In this document: positions 35,901 through 46,299 of the stretch, one piece after another
How positions within the stretch are numbered: position 1 is the stretch's first letter
Layout: the number at the start of each line of letters is the position of its first letter
NCBI RefSeq assembly: GCF_964199755.1
Contig: NC_133906.1
Location: forward strand, 3,906,001-3,970,000
Direction of reading: 5' to 3'
DNA: 64,000 nt
From: Larus michahellis
Lineage: Eukaryota > Chordata > Aves > Charadriiformes > Laridae
Notes under the pieces: model-generated
What the model was told of the DNA's origin: nothing
The model's database searches: none
What the model saw: only the letters and a program-made list of their open reading frames with translations
Translations under genes and position numbers: made by a program

Positions 35901-38900
35901 CTGTGACCTTCGAAAGATGAAACATCCATTGCAGGGAGACTCAATTAACCCCAGATCTCCATTTCAGAAAGCAAACACCTCCAGGTCTTCGCTGATGCGT
36001 TAATGCATATCACAGGCAGCTATCTCCCCCTTCTGGAAGTTACAAAGCCTTACAAGCCATCTGGGTACCAAAGCTGGATTCTGCTCTAATACCAAGCAAT
36101 TCCAAGCACGTGAAGAACTCTGCTTCACTCTAATTGTCTAAAATAAAATGTGTACACTAGTTAAAACAACTTTAGGATAAATGTCACTTAAGGTTTGTTG
36201 CTTGGGTTTTGTTTGGGGTTTTTTTGTTGGTTTTTTTGTTTGTTTGGTTTTTTTTGTTTGTTTTTTTTTTTTTTTTTTTTTTTTTAATTTTAACTGAGAC
36301 AGTTCACTAAGAAATCCCAAATTACTACTAACCACTACCGGAGGAACACAAAAACAAAGTAGGTGGTTTTGCTTCTCATGAGTACAGAGGCTTCTTTTTG
36401 GCCCAAATGAGTTTCCATTTCTCTGAGCTTCAATATCAACATGCTCTGGTAATAGCACAGCAATCATTGACACGTACCCATTTCTTAAAATTCCAAAAAC
36501 TCACCTTATCTATGGACGCTTGCATTTTTGCTTTTATCTCCTCTACCGACAGAGGGACTTTTGGTGTTTTGGGAGTTAGGGATTTATCCTTCTTGGAATC
36601 TGGAGTCTGAAAAGTATTCGTTTCATTAAAAACTTGCACATACATAAAGCTGCTTAGTATATAGTATCAAGTTTTCTAAAAACTTGTTAAAACCTACTGT
36701 AGAATTTATACAGAATAAAGGAACCAGCTGTCACATAGATACTTCAGATAGTTTCCAAAAAGTCACAGAAGTTAAATTTGTGCTTCTAACACATTCCTCA
36801 TAGAGAAGGAGAAGAACATTTAAGTTTGGAGTTACTATAGTTAGCGTAGCTAATATCCTCTGCTTCCGGGCACAGCTCCTTCTCCCAACAGAAATGGAAG
36901 TGAAAATAACCCCAACATTCAGTGTTCTAGAGTTTACTCCACAACCGCAGCCAGATTAGGTCATGCTTTAAAAGGCACACCTCCGTACTGCTTTTCAGAT
37001 GCTATCCTGCCATCCAGACCGCACTTATTTGCGTATCAGCCTTCCCGGCATGCGTGTTCAACGCACGCAGCAAGGAAAAGCTGCATAAGGAAGCCTGACA
37101 ACTAGAACACAAATGAACAAGAAAACTGTCTGTTCTCAAATGGATCAGTTAAGTGAGACTTCCTTAACAGCAGCAGCCGCAACACAGCTGGCACTTGTCC
37201 TCTTGTATAAGAAGCTACGCAAAGAAATAGACTTGTATTTTAAACCATGGGATCATCAATACTCCCAAGGAACAGCATGTCTGACTTTGACTCTCGGCTG
37301 TTGTAGTTACGTATTGATCTCTAAAGCATTTCACAGAAGAGCACAAAGCAACGAACAGTATCACCAGCATGCTTCATATAAAGATTCAAAAACCTAACTT
37401 AATGGTTAGTACGCTATTGAAAGTTACTGTTAGGCAAAGAAACTACTTTCCACCCTAGAATAGGCATTTGTTTTACTCACTTTTGATTTAGATGCTGGTG
37501 TGGACGGCTTAGAGTCTTTTCCATTTTGCTTTGCTTTCTGCATATTTTTTCCTGAAACAGGAACAGGCTGAAAAGAAAACATTTAAGTTCATTTGCAATG
37601 AAAAACGGCTAGTAAATGTTAAGCTCATTAACATAATACTCAAGACTTACTGACAAATACATTCTATTTAACCTGCAAAAAAAAAAAAAGCAATCTCACT
37701 GCCCATGCAACATGAACAACGTCCATTATTTAAGAAAAAAGAATTACACTACAGGAACTCACAAATGTTGGTGCAGCACAAAACATAACCAAGTTTTGTT
37801 ATGATGCCTTACAACTACGTGGAACCACCACTATCTTCTCCTTACATATTACCTCTTTCCATATGTATTACCGTACAGACTTCTGGGGGCAGATATTGCA
37901 TAAGACTAATTCTAGATGGCACTGCAATTCCAAGATCTGACTTGGTGCTACTTGTTTTTTGTAACACAACCTCTTGTTTGGCATTTCATACAGAAATATT
38001 ATCTGGGATGAGTGTGGGCAATGCCACATGCACATTTAAGAACTGGATTTTTATATATCTATGTATAGATCACGGGACCACTTCGTTCAACCACGCTAGA
38101 TTTAATTAGATAGCAGGAAATCTGCAGTTCAGATGTCTTCACCAGGCCTTAAACTATTGCGCACTACCACCTATAGAAATTCATTAGGACAGAGCAGCAT
38201 ATAGTGAAGTAAAACATTAAGTGTTTGTTTCTAAACAGCAACTATGCAGATTTAAATTCAAGCCAAACTACTCGTGTTCAAAAAGATTACTACCTTCTAC
38301 CTCTGCAGTTGCCAAGCTGTCTTAGCTTATTTTACCACCAGACGGCACTCAAGGGCTGATGTGATTTCACATTCGAGCACTGGGCTGCCTGAAGTGAACC
38401 TTTTCCAGCGGGCTCACACATTTAGACCCTCCTTTTACTCCAAGTTAGGTTGCTAAAGTGGCCTTTTTTACAGCGCACAGGACCGACAACTCGCATCTTT
38501 GAGCGGGATTTTGCTTGCTGTACCCTACACCAAATCACACCAGTCTTACAACCGCACACGCGCATATGCACGCTGTTGAGAACACAGCCACCCCTCTGCA
38601 ACGTGGACTGGATGCACATCCACACCTCAGCACTCTTACTGTCTCATTATCATTTCTTTATACAGACTAAGCTAAATCAAAAGGATCCTGTTCACACATT
38701 CCAAACAGCTGCGCTTTAACTCATTGATTTAAGCGACTATCGGCCCAACTACCGTCATCCCTTGTATTGCTATCTAGTCTATTATAGAACAGAATACTGC
38801 ACAAAGACGACGCTTCAATTAGCTTCTGCATTACGATAAATCCAAGGTTGACACCTAAGCAGCTACCTCACTGATGCAAACACAGCTTCCCCCTGCTTCT

Positions 38901-41900
38901 GTTTTAGGGGTCTTCATATGAATCCCCAAAGATGCCTCAAAATTAGGACAGTTAATTATAATACCTATTTGTAAGTTAAGAGGTGCTAGCACTTGCTCCC
39001 CATTTGAATAAACTCAGCTGCATACATTAAGTCCAGCTGGTGTCATCACTCACTTCCTTTCAAGTTCATTAAACAGGCTGTTTAATCCTTCATGGGCGAA
39101 GAGCGTCACAATGTGTGTGTGTATATACCACTTACTTTCTTCATTGGTGTTTTCATTTCTTCCTCATCATCCTCTAAGTCATCCTCATCCCTACAATTAG
39201 AAAGGTAGCCAATGTAACTCAAGATTCATACCTGTAGCTTTAACCACACTAGGAATTAGTCTTCTCCCCGCAATAAAATGTTTTATTCATGAAGGAAGCA
39301 AGTCACCTTCCCAAGTCTACCTTATACCTTGTTTTAACACATGGCAGGGTGTTAGGTCAAATACTCTACTTACTAAACTAAAGTTAAAGCGATTAAAGGC
39401 GCTGCCTTCTGCTTTAATACTCAACGCACGTATCTTAAGACTTCCACTATCTTAAGACTTCCACTACTAAGAAAGAAATTATGCTTTTATTCTAAGTTAA
39501 TGAATAACACAAAACCAAGTCTTATAACCCAGTATGACATATCTGAATAACACTAATTTAGACTGACAGATTAGCACAGAGATAAATGAGGTAATTCTGC
39601 CTTTTTGTAGCCAAGATAAAGTAGCTCGTTTACTTAACATCCAGTTATGTCACACAATTCATATTCTGGAAGTTTACCCTGTATTTCAAAACACATTATC
39701 AAAACAAGAGTACATACTCATCATCATCATCCTCATCTTCATCATCATCCTCGTCATCTTCTGATAATTTTGCTTTTTTCTTAAAAAAAGATCAAGTATG
39801 TTAAGCGCCAATACCATTTTGTCTTAATATACACCAACTTTGTCCAAAACAAATTGTGGCATAATGACAAGACTATCTTTCTTTAATTTAGCTAAAATCA
39901 ACAAGTTACAGCTGACAAGTCAGAAGCTATTGACAAATTTACGCTCCGCTCTGAGCATACAAACCTTTCCTTCCACACTACAGTTTTAACAGCATTTAAA
40001 CTCTCGCAGTACGCCGATGATTAATACTAGAATCTGCACGCACCCAGTTACTGCAGTGGACAAAACTTCCACCTAAAAGCAGCCTTTATATTCGCCCCTC
40101 CAGCAAAGCTTTGGAAGCTATTTGTACTTAACTACACTTCCGTAATTTAGTACTTGTCAAGACCCAAGTACAAAACAATCCTTCCCCACAGATGTCAAGC
40201 AACTACGTATCAAGTAAATCACCACAAGCCACCTAACTGCTTACTCCTAGAGGCGGCGTTAACAGCAAAGAAAATTCAGCAGGCAAGCTGCCTGCTGGTG
40301 TTTTATATACCTGTGGTGTTTTAGCTCCTCCTCCACTCGCTGGTCTCTTTGTTGAAGTGTTCACAATTTTTGCATCGTCTTCCTCATCGTCTGATTCTGG
40401 TTCTTCCTCTAATGCTGATAAAATGATGGCAACGTGTAAAAAAATCCGTCTCGTTTAACAATACTTAAAACAAGACTGCTAGTAAGAAACCCACAACTAA
40501 ATAGGTAAAGTCTTACTGAGGTGCTGAAATGATAGGAGGAAGCTTCCTACTAGCAATCTAACCACTGAGATCAGAAACTTTTTGAGTTGACTGTACGACA
40601 CTGAAACCCAAAATGAGTGAATAATCACCCATACGCTGCCTGTAACACTGCTCACAGAAAAGAAGCCATAGAAAGTCAAGAATAACATCAAGGAGACACA
40701 CTTAAGAGAACTTCCAGGGAGAAAGATCAGCCTCAAAAGACAATTCCACAAAGGAGAAGACTAGTTGTGGCTCAGATTTTGGTGCAAACTCAAAACTGTT
40801 TCCTGGGCAGTCTTCTCACTCTCAACTGATACGCGGTGAGACACTAACACCAGGAACCTAACACCCATTTTTAAAGACAGAAGCGAGAACTCAAATTGCA
40901 AGGATGACAAACTCCCCTTACCCATACAAACCAAGAGGCAAGAAAAGGTACGCAAGCACTTCTCTGAACTCTTTTGACCTACGGTCACCTCACACCTCCA
41001 AGGACAGCGAATTCAAGATTCAGAGGGTCAGCATTAGAGGAAATACTGCTTGAGATACTGGATACATCACTCCAGTTCTGTTGGTGCTGACAGGTAGCAA
41101 GATCACAGGTTAGTAACCAGAGTAACACATACCTACGAGATGTTGACCGCTGACGTAAACAGGCCCTGAACCACATTTCAACCTCAAGACCACCGGCGGT
41201 GTGATCTCGAAGCCACCTAATGAAACCTAAGGAAAAGAGGATTGTTATTTATTCAAATTTTAAAGGCAAAGTGTGCTTAGCAGACAACCCATTCAAACGA
41301 AACCAAGAGCACTAACATCTGTAGACTCCAAAGCTAACACAGTTACTCCACATTTCCATCCGATAGAATATTCCAGAACTGTTTAAGAGTCAAATCACGG
41401 TCAAAAAGCCACTACAGGGTTTACTACACTCTCATTGCTTATCGTAATTAAAACACAATTTTCAAAGCCAGACCAATCCACAAATCTGTTTGAACATTAT
41501 CCATCACACCTGCCCCCAGCACTGTGCAATTCCACTTGTACAACACCGATTCAAATTACATTCCGGATGGCAGGAATGACAACTAGGGTGCCCTTTAATC
41601 AAGAAAGGGTAGCAGTCACCTTTAAAATCTCTTAAGAGCTTCGGACCTGCAGAAAAACTAGATTTTCCTCATCCCAGGCTCAAAGCAAGCAACACGTGCT
41701 ACAGATTGCATCTGCTTGCGAACACCCATTTGTCTATGTAGAGATGATATGCATAATTACTACCACTTCTTTAAAAAAAAAAGCATAATTTGAACAAGCC
41801 TATCATCTCCAGATGACGAGAGTAAATCCACTAGGCAAAAAAAATACATTCATATTTAGCTTGTATTTGCTTACAAATGCCAAAACTGGCACTTGTCTGA

Positions 41901-44900
41901 ACCCACCCACCACTATGCAGTTGCACTAGAATTCAGTCAACCAAAACCCTTTCCAACTTGTCTTTCCCACCTGTGACCAATTTATAGTAGTTTTCCAAGT
42001 TCCTGTACTTACCGTAGGCTGCACTGACATTTTCAGAGATGCCAGTACTACTTTAATAGGGTTGCCTTCATAGTCCAATGCTTCTGCTTCTACAACGTGT
42101 AATTCGTCTTTGGCTCCAGCCCCTAAAGTAACCTGTGAAGAGCAGTGCACATTCTAAGCACCTTCCAAAAATATTCAGAGGTCTTTTTAAACTCCATTCG
42201 CTGTTTCGTAGCGCTTAAAACTGAAGTTTGCATTTCTGACTGCTAACGATTCAAGCTGCACTCCTCCCCAAGCCAGTATCCTGGTTTCCCTATAACACTG
42301 GCACTTCCAAGGTGCAACTCAAGGCATGTGTTTTGATGAGAGTGAAAAGCAGACCTTTCGCTACTGGATTATTGCATTTAAACGGGCCAGTGACAAGTCC
42401 GGTCAGCAGCGAAGCTGGCCCAACGGAAGAAGTACAAGCGCGTGCCTAAGGAAGGGAAACAACTGCCATCACTACTACAGAATCACAGCCTTTATCCTTC
42501 TCCTTCCTGCCATGTTTCATGTGCCGATTGTTTCACTTTACCACACTACAAACTTTTTGCTTACTTGATATTCAATGAGAAGTCTTAACAACTGCCCAGT
42601 TCAGTACTGTCAATTTATGTATATGCCTTCTGCATTAATTCACCAATTAACTGAGAGTTGCTGCCCTAGAGCATTTCAAAACTCAATTTTCAAATACTGG
42701 ATTCCTTGAAATGCCTGGATTCCTTACACTGAGTACAAGTCTGGCACTTTCTGAAGATTCAAAAATCATCGCTGCAGGGAAGCAAACGAGTGACAGACAT
42801 GGGACAGGCCTGAAATTCCAGTTCTCTGAACCTCTGGCATCTGAGTCAGGATTACCATGCAAGAGATGTGAAAACCCAAGAATCTGCTTGAGTACTACAA
42901 TTATTCTCAAGACAAGTGAACAAGACTCTTGTTTCCTTTCCCAATGCCCATGAAGAGAAAGCTTTTCACCCTCTGTGGAACATGTGGGTGTAAACACTTC
43001 AGGCAGAGGCATATAACTCAAATTTCCACTTTCCAAGAGCCAGGTTTTAGGCAGGCTATAACGATCCACACAAGATGTATCAGCCTGAAGACTGAGGAAC
43101 AGGATATAGGATTCACTCCTCCCAGCAAGTTTTCTTACTCTTAAGTTTAAAGAGGTGAAATTGCTGCTCTGATCTCACCTCTCAAATGGGTTAGCAACAA
43201 CACTGAATCATTCAGCTGGTGGGACTACCCACCAGGGCAAGAATTTAAGAGCATGCCCTCCACCCCCAGTCACTGCTGTCATTTCCACCAGCTGAAGCAA
43301 TCCTGCAGCACTGCATTTATTTACTGAGTGTCTGGAAAGTATCCATTCATGTGCTTTAATTTCTGCACTGAAGGAATGCACACTGGCAATAAATAGGTAA
43401 TGAAGCAGTGATCATCCCTCTGTATGTTCTCAGCTATCATTTGTAAGACATCTACAGAAACCCTCATGCCACTTTCTACCTCTACATGCACCAATCCTCC
43501 CCTTTTCACTTTTTTCCTTTTGCCTCCCCACTTCTTTCTGTGCCTCATACCCAAGTCCATCGCCACATCTGCATCTTAGCTGACAGATGTCAGTCAATCT
43601 TTATACATCTAGCCTTTTATCAGGTGCGCAGATCAGTCACCAGGTATTTGCTACCTTCACACTTTATCTTCCATCAGCTCCTTCCTCTGCTTGCCAAGGC
43701 ATTTTCTGTTTGTAGCTACGTCTAAGATCTTCCAAGCCTCTTAGACGTTTCCAGATTGACATTAGTATTTCAACCTCCATTCCACCTGCGCATCATTTTT
43801 TTGTCTTTAAAAAGGCAGGTTATCAGATTAGACTTTTTTCCCCACAACCCCAAAAATTTGTATGCATCCAGTCTACTTTACTCCCCCTGAAGAGTGCACG
43901 GCATCAAAAGAAATGCTATAGGTAATTTTCCAAAAATGGGATCTTTGGATAAAGCCGTATAACTCAAGTATCACTCAGTGACTAACTTCATTCTGCATGA
44001 CAAACATTCAGCTGTAAGAACTATCCGCATGAGTTTGTCCTATACGCACTTTACTGTTACATTCTTCCCTCAAAAGAAAGTCTAATTAAGATCAAATTAG
44101 TCATTGTCAAGTCCAGGCTGTAATTTTCATCATATGCAAGGACTGAAGACATATGATTCACAAAACCATAATGCCTACTTTAAAGTGTTGCAAGTACCAC
44201 TGTGAACAAGTTTGGAGAGCGTTACTATGCAAGTCTCCCGCAGGAAGCAATTCTGCTGCACGAAGTAATCCACGATTATAAGACTCTTGTGTTTCCAGGT
44301 GTCATCAAGGTATCTTTGTATTTAAATAAACACAGTAATAAACCATAAAACAGAGAGATGCTACAACTCTTTTTAATTCCTTGCCTGTGAAGTTGTGGCA
44401 TATTATCTTTTTGCTAACCAAAAGTAACATCTTCAGCCCAGAGCAAAAGCCTTGAAATGTTGTGCCTTGCTTGCTGTGGCAGCATAAAGATCCAAGGACA
44501 CATCTAAGAATATCCTGCTCGGCCAACAGGCTGTTAGATGAATTATCTGAACGAAAAAGAGCATTTCTCAGCTCCGTCCTTGGAAAGGGCAACACTAAGA
44601 ACAGTAAAACAAAACATAACCGCTCCCCCATTTAGAATTAGTTATCAGCACTGGAATTACGTTTGGGGAGTATACAGAAAAGCTTTTCAAACCAAAATTT
44701 CTAATGAAGTTCCCATACATGATTCTTATAAACCTGTCGTCCCCCGGGCTCCTGCAGCATCTGAACTATTGCATTAGAGATATCAGTGTGTATATTCTGG
44801 CCTTAAATTCCATTTAGTGTACCTCTATTAACCTACTGTGAATTCATTTTTAAACTTTTCCAGATTTGTACTGCTTGCTGTAAATTGCTTGCTGCATCAG

Positions 44901-45893
44901 TAGTTATTTTAAACTGTTGGCTTTTTTTTCCAATACAGCAAATACACGCACAGACGTGGTATGCCCCACTGCCAATAAGAGCTTATTATTTAATAGATTC
45001 ACATAAAAGCACTTACCATCTAAGAAAAAAACCCAAGGTTACGGAAATAAGAGTACATGTTAAAAAACACTTCTCACAGTATCGCACAGCACTACTTAAG
45101 AAATAAAAACGAAACAATACTTGCCGTTCTCAGAGACAACTGATGCTCGTTTTCTTCATCATCTACTTTGAACTGGTACTCCTTATCTGCTTTAAGCTCG
45201 CAGCCTGCGAAAAGACCGTTAAATCATAAACGCGCTCTGTAATTTAGACGCCGGTATCGGCAATTTACAAATTTGCGCAAAAGAAACCACGGCACCGCGG
45301 GCACGCCGGAGAAACACGTGGGGCGGGGAAAGCCCCGGCCGAGCCCGCGGCCTACGCGCAGCTCCTCGCCTGCGCCTCTCAAGCCCATCCCCTGCAACAC
45401 CATCCGCCTCCAGGCTCCTCCGCGCTGCGCGGGGATGGGGGATGCCATCTCACCCCGCACCGGCCCCCCAGCCTGCCCCGGCCCGCTGCCCCCCTCCACG
45501 TGCTCCGCCTCCCGTCCGCGCTGCCATGTGCTCCGCGCCCGCCCGCTCCGCGCCCGCCCGCCTCCCATAGAAACGGGCGGGCGGGCGCGGCGAACAAAAG
45601 CGGGCCGCGCCGCCGCCACGTGCCAGCGGCGCGCCACGTGGGGGCCGCGCGCGGCTGTAACGACCGCGGCCTCCGCGCGTCCCCCCCCACACGCGCACAC
45701 CCCCCCGAGGCCCTCCCCGCCCCGCCGAGGCGCGGCACCAGGCCGCGGCCCCCCACGCCGGCCCCGCCGCCTCCCGCTGGGCCCCGCGGCCTGCCCAGAG
45801 GGGCCGGCAAGGGAGCGGCGGTCCGTTACCGAAGAGGAACGTCTGCGGGCGCAGGGGCCCCATGCTCTCCATGTCCATGGCGCTGTCCTCCAT
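32876..45893 (-). CDS. NPM1: nucleophosmin (NPM1/B23), complete, 11 coding exons
   Basis: CDS is complement(join(32876..32914, 33902..33976, 36505..36606, 37481..37567, 39136..39190, 39718..39779, 40311..40414, 41133..41226, 42013..42132, 45125..45204, 45830..45893)): 882 nt, 293 codons plus stop, in frame throughout (human and chicken proteins are about 294). NPM1 is known as a nucleolar chaperone for histones and ribosomal proteins, acting in ribosome export and centrosome control. Visible parts: pentamer-forming core at about residues 12-119 with acidic A1 (DDEEN, 36-40); acidic tract A2 (121-133); bipartite NLS (KR at 142-143, KKAK at 155-158); long acidic tract A3 (161-186, with M187 following); basic linker rich in TP and SP; C-terminal three-helix nucleic-acid and nucleolar-localisation domain (about 248-293) with the WQW pair at 287 and 289. 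All introns have canonical GT-AG ends except intron 2, which starts with GC. The start ATG has the family N-terminus [10 protein letters not shown]. Confidence 0.98.
33902..33976 (-). CDS. NPM1: NPM1 coding exon 10
   Basis: 75 nt, residues 257-281, beginning [20 protein letters not shown]. This is the central helix of the C-terminal nucleic-acid-binding bundle. Acceptor aaatag at 33977, donor gtaact at 33901. Confidence 0.97.
36190..36286. repeat. T-rich simple repeat in NPM1 intron 9
   Basis: GTTTTTTT-type units passing into a run of more than 20 T on the plus strand. It is a purine-rich A tract in the transcript sense. It lies between exons 9 and 10 of NPM1, well away from splice sites. 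Confidence 0.85.
36505..36606 (-). CDS. NPM1: NPM1 coding exon 9
   Basis: 102 nt, residues 223-256. It has several TP sites ([16 protein letters not shown]) and then [18 protein letters not shown], which starts the C-terminal helical domain. Acceptor tttcag at 36607, donor gtgagt at 36504. Confidence 0.97.
37481..37567 (-). CDS. NPM1: NPM1 coding exon 8 (basic linker)
   Basis: 87 nt, residues 194-222, containing [20 protein letters not shown]. It is the disordered basic region. The human Cdk2 site Thr199-Pro has no TP equivalent here: the segment reads PVPVSGKN. Acceptor tttcag at 37568, donor gtgagt at 37480. Confidence 0.95.
39136..39190 (-). CDS. NPM1: NPM1 coding exon 7 (acidic tract A3, part 2)
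   Basis: 55 nt completing Glu175 and encoding residues 176-193 ([11 protein letters not shown] then MKTPMKK). It closes the long acidic tract that binds histones and basic proteins. Acceptor ttgtag at 39191, donor gtaagt at 39135. Confidence 0.95.
39718..39779 (-). CDS. NPM1: NPM1 coding exon 6 (acidic tract A3, part 1)
   Basis: 62 nt, residues 155-174 plus two bases of Glu175. KKAKLS completes the NLS and is followed by an almost pure Asp/Glu run encoded by GAT/GAA/GAG repeats. Acceptor tttaag at 39780, donor gtatgt at 39717. The low-complexity GAT repeat is a likely site of length variation between species. Confidence 0.95.
40311..40414 (-). CDS. NPM1: NPM1 coding exon 5 (acidic tract A2, NLS start)
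   Basis: 104 nt completing Ala120 and encoding residues 121-154. It carries the acidic stretch [13 protein letters not shown] and then [13 protein letters not shown], the first half of the bipartite nuclear localisation signal. Acceptor atcag at 40415, donor gtatat at 40310. Confidence 0.96.
41133..41226 (-). CDS. NPM1: NPM1 coding exon 4
   Basis: 94 nt, residues 89-119 plus the first base of Ala120. It contains [20 protein letters not shown] and the end of the core domain (YVSGQHLV). Acceptor ccttag at 41227, donor gtatgt at 41132. Confidence 0.97.
42013..42132 (-). CDS. NPM1: NPM1 coding exon 3
   Basis: 120 nt, residues 49-88, beginning [11 protein letters not shown] and ending KMSVQPT. 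It forms beta-strands of the core oligomerisation domain. Acceptor cacag at 42133, donor gtaagt at 42012. Confidence 0.97.
42133..45124 (-). other. NPM1: NPM1 intron 2 (2992 bp, GC-AG)
   Basis: This is the longest NPM1 intron. It begins gcaagt and ends cacag. Inside I recognise no exon, RNA gene or CR1 copy. The other introns are 625, 786, 718, 531, 527, 1568, 874, 2528 and 987 bp (introns 1 and 3-10) and hold nothing recognisable besides the intron 9 T tract and the intron 1 E-boxes. Confidence 0.9.
45125..45204 (-). CDS. NPM1: NPM1 coding exon 2 (GC donor)
   Basis: 80 nt, residues 22-48, from Gly-Cys-Glu-Leu-Lys to the Leu-Arg-Thr that precedes the conserved [11 protein letters not shown] of exon 3. 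The acceptor is tcgcag at 45210-45205. The donor reads AGAACG|gcaagt at 45124, a GC donor with otherwise perfect consensus. Phase and homology both need the boundary here, and no GT occurs at an alternative in-frame position that keeps the protein. Confidence 0.96.
45315..45320. promoter_or_regulatory. E-box CACGTG 1, NPM1 intron 1
   Basis: Canonical CACGTG in the sequence aaCACGTGgg, one of four in the 625-bp first intron. Human NPM1 is an established MYC target with intron 1 E-boxes. Confidence 0.6.
45497..45502. promoter_or_regulatory. E-box CACGTG 2, NPM1 intron 1
   Basis: Canonical CACGTG in tcCACGTGct. It is the second of the intron 1 cluster. Confidence 0.6.
45617..45640. promoter_or_regulatory. 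Paired E-boxes CACGTG 3 and 4, NPM1 intron 1
   Basis: Two canonical CACGTG sites at 45617-45622 and 45635-45640, 18 bp apart start to start, in the CpG island about 190-210 bp downstream of the start-codon exon end. A close pair is a typical arrangement for MYC/MAX or USF binding. Confidence 0.65.
45830..45893 (-). CDS. NPM1: NPM1 coding exon 1
   Basis: 64 nt encoding residues 1-21 plus the first base of Gly22. It reads [12 protein letters not shown] followed by PLRPQTFLF. The ATG is at 45893-45891 and the donor gtaac is at 45829. The 5'UTR from the proposed TSS near 45970 is about 77 nt and contains no upstream ATG that I can see apart from CATCC-type near misses. Confidence 0.97.
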
Positions 45894-45962
45894 CGTCTGG
45901 GCCTGCAGGGGAGAGCGGCGGGGCAGCGAGACGGGATGCGGCACGGTGGGCGGACGCGCACT

Positions 45963-45970
45963 AAAGGAAG
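45963..45970 (-). promoter_or_regulatory. NPM1: Candidate NPM1 TSS with TOP motif
   Basis: Sense CTTCCTTT, a C followed by an unbroken pyrimidine run, as in 5' terminal oligopyrimidine mRNAs of the translation machinery. It is placed correctly downstream of the TATA-like box. NPM1 mRNA is reported as TOP-like in mammals (knowledge). The exact start is inferred. Confidence 0.5.
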
Positions 45971-45992
45971 CCCCGCGCCCGACCGCTCCCCT

Positions 45993-45998
45993 CATATA
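45993..45998 (-). promoter_or_regulatory. NPM1: TATA-like box of NPM1
   Basis: Sense TATATG inside GCTATATGAG, the only AT-rich hexamer in the GC-rich promoter. It sits 23-28 nt upstream of the pyrimidine run at 45970-45963, the right spacing for a TATA element. Confidence 0.6.
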
Positions 45999-46008
45999 GC
46001 CCGGCCGC

Positions 46009-46018
46009 TCTCGCGAGA
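46009..46018. promoter_or_regulatory. TCTCGCGAGA palindrome
   Basis: A perfect 10-bp palindrome just upstream of the NPM1 TATA-like box, followed by a partial repeat CGCGAGACCC at 46021. This motif is known as an over-represented element of TATA-poor, often bidirectional housekeeping promoters. Confidence 0.75.
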
Positions 46019-46055
46019 CCCGCGAGACCCGGTCCCGCCCCCGCGCCCCGCCCCC

Positions 46056-46065
46056 GCGCATGCGC
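46056..46065. promoter_or_regulatory. NRF1-type site GCGCATGCGC
   Basis: Perfect palindromic match to the nuclear respiratory factor 1 core, about 90 bp upstream of the proposed NPM1 TSS and next to GC boxes. Confidence 0.7.
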
Positions 46066-46165
46066 CGTCCCGCCCCCGCGCTCTCACGCGGAGGATGGGA
46101 GGGGGGTCGCGAGCGCGGCCCGCGCCGCCCCGCCGCGCGCGTGGGGTCGCTGAGGCGATCGCAAA

Positions 46166-46277
46166 ATGGAGGCGGCCGCACCGGCACCGGGATCGGCGGG
46201 CCGGGGGCGGAACGCAGCGCCCCCGGCGGGCCGCTCTCTCAGGCGTGCGGCCGGCGTGGCCTCGCCGGGACGGGGCG
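46166..46277 (+). other. Possible divergent first exon opposite NPM1
   Basis: The plus strand has ATG at 46166 in a strong Kozak context (aaaATGG, also YY1-like). An open frame runs to 46277, where GGGGCG|gtgagc forms a good splice donor. The frame is GC-rich, of low complexity (Ala, Pro, Gly, Arg), and matches no protein I know. It may be a divergent noncoding transcript or nothing. No downstream acceptor was identified. Confidence 0.2.
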
Positions 46278-46299
46278 GTGAGCGCCGCCCAGGCAGGTG

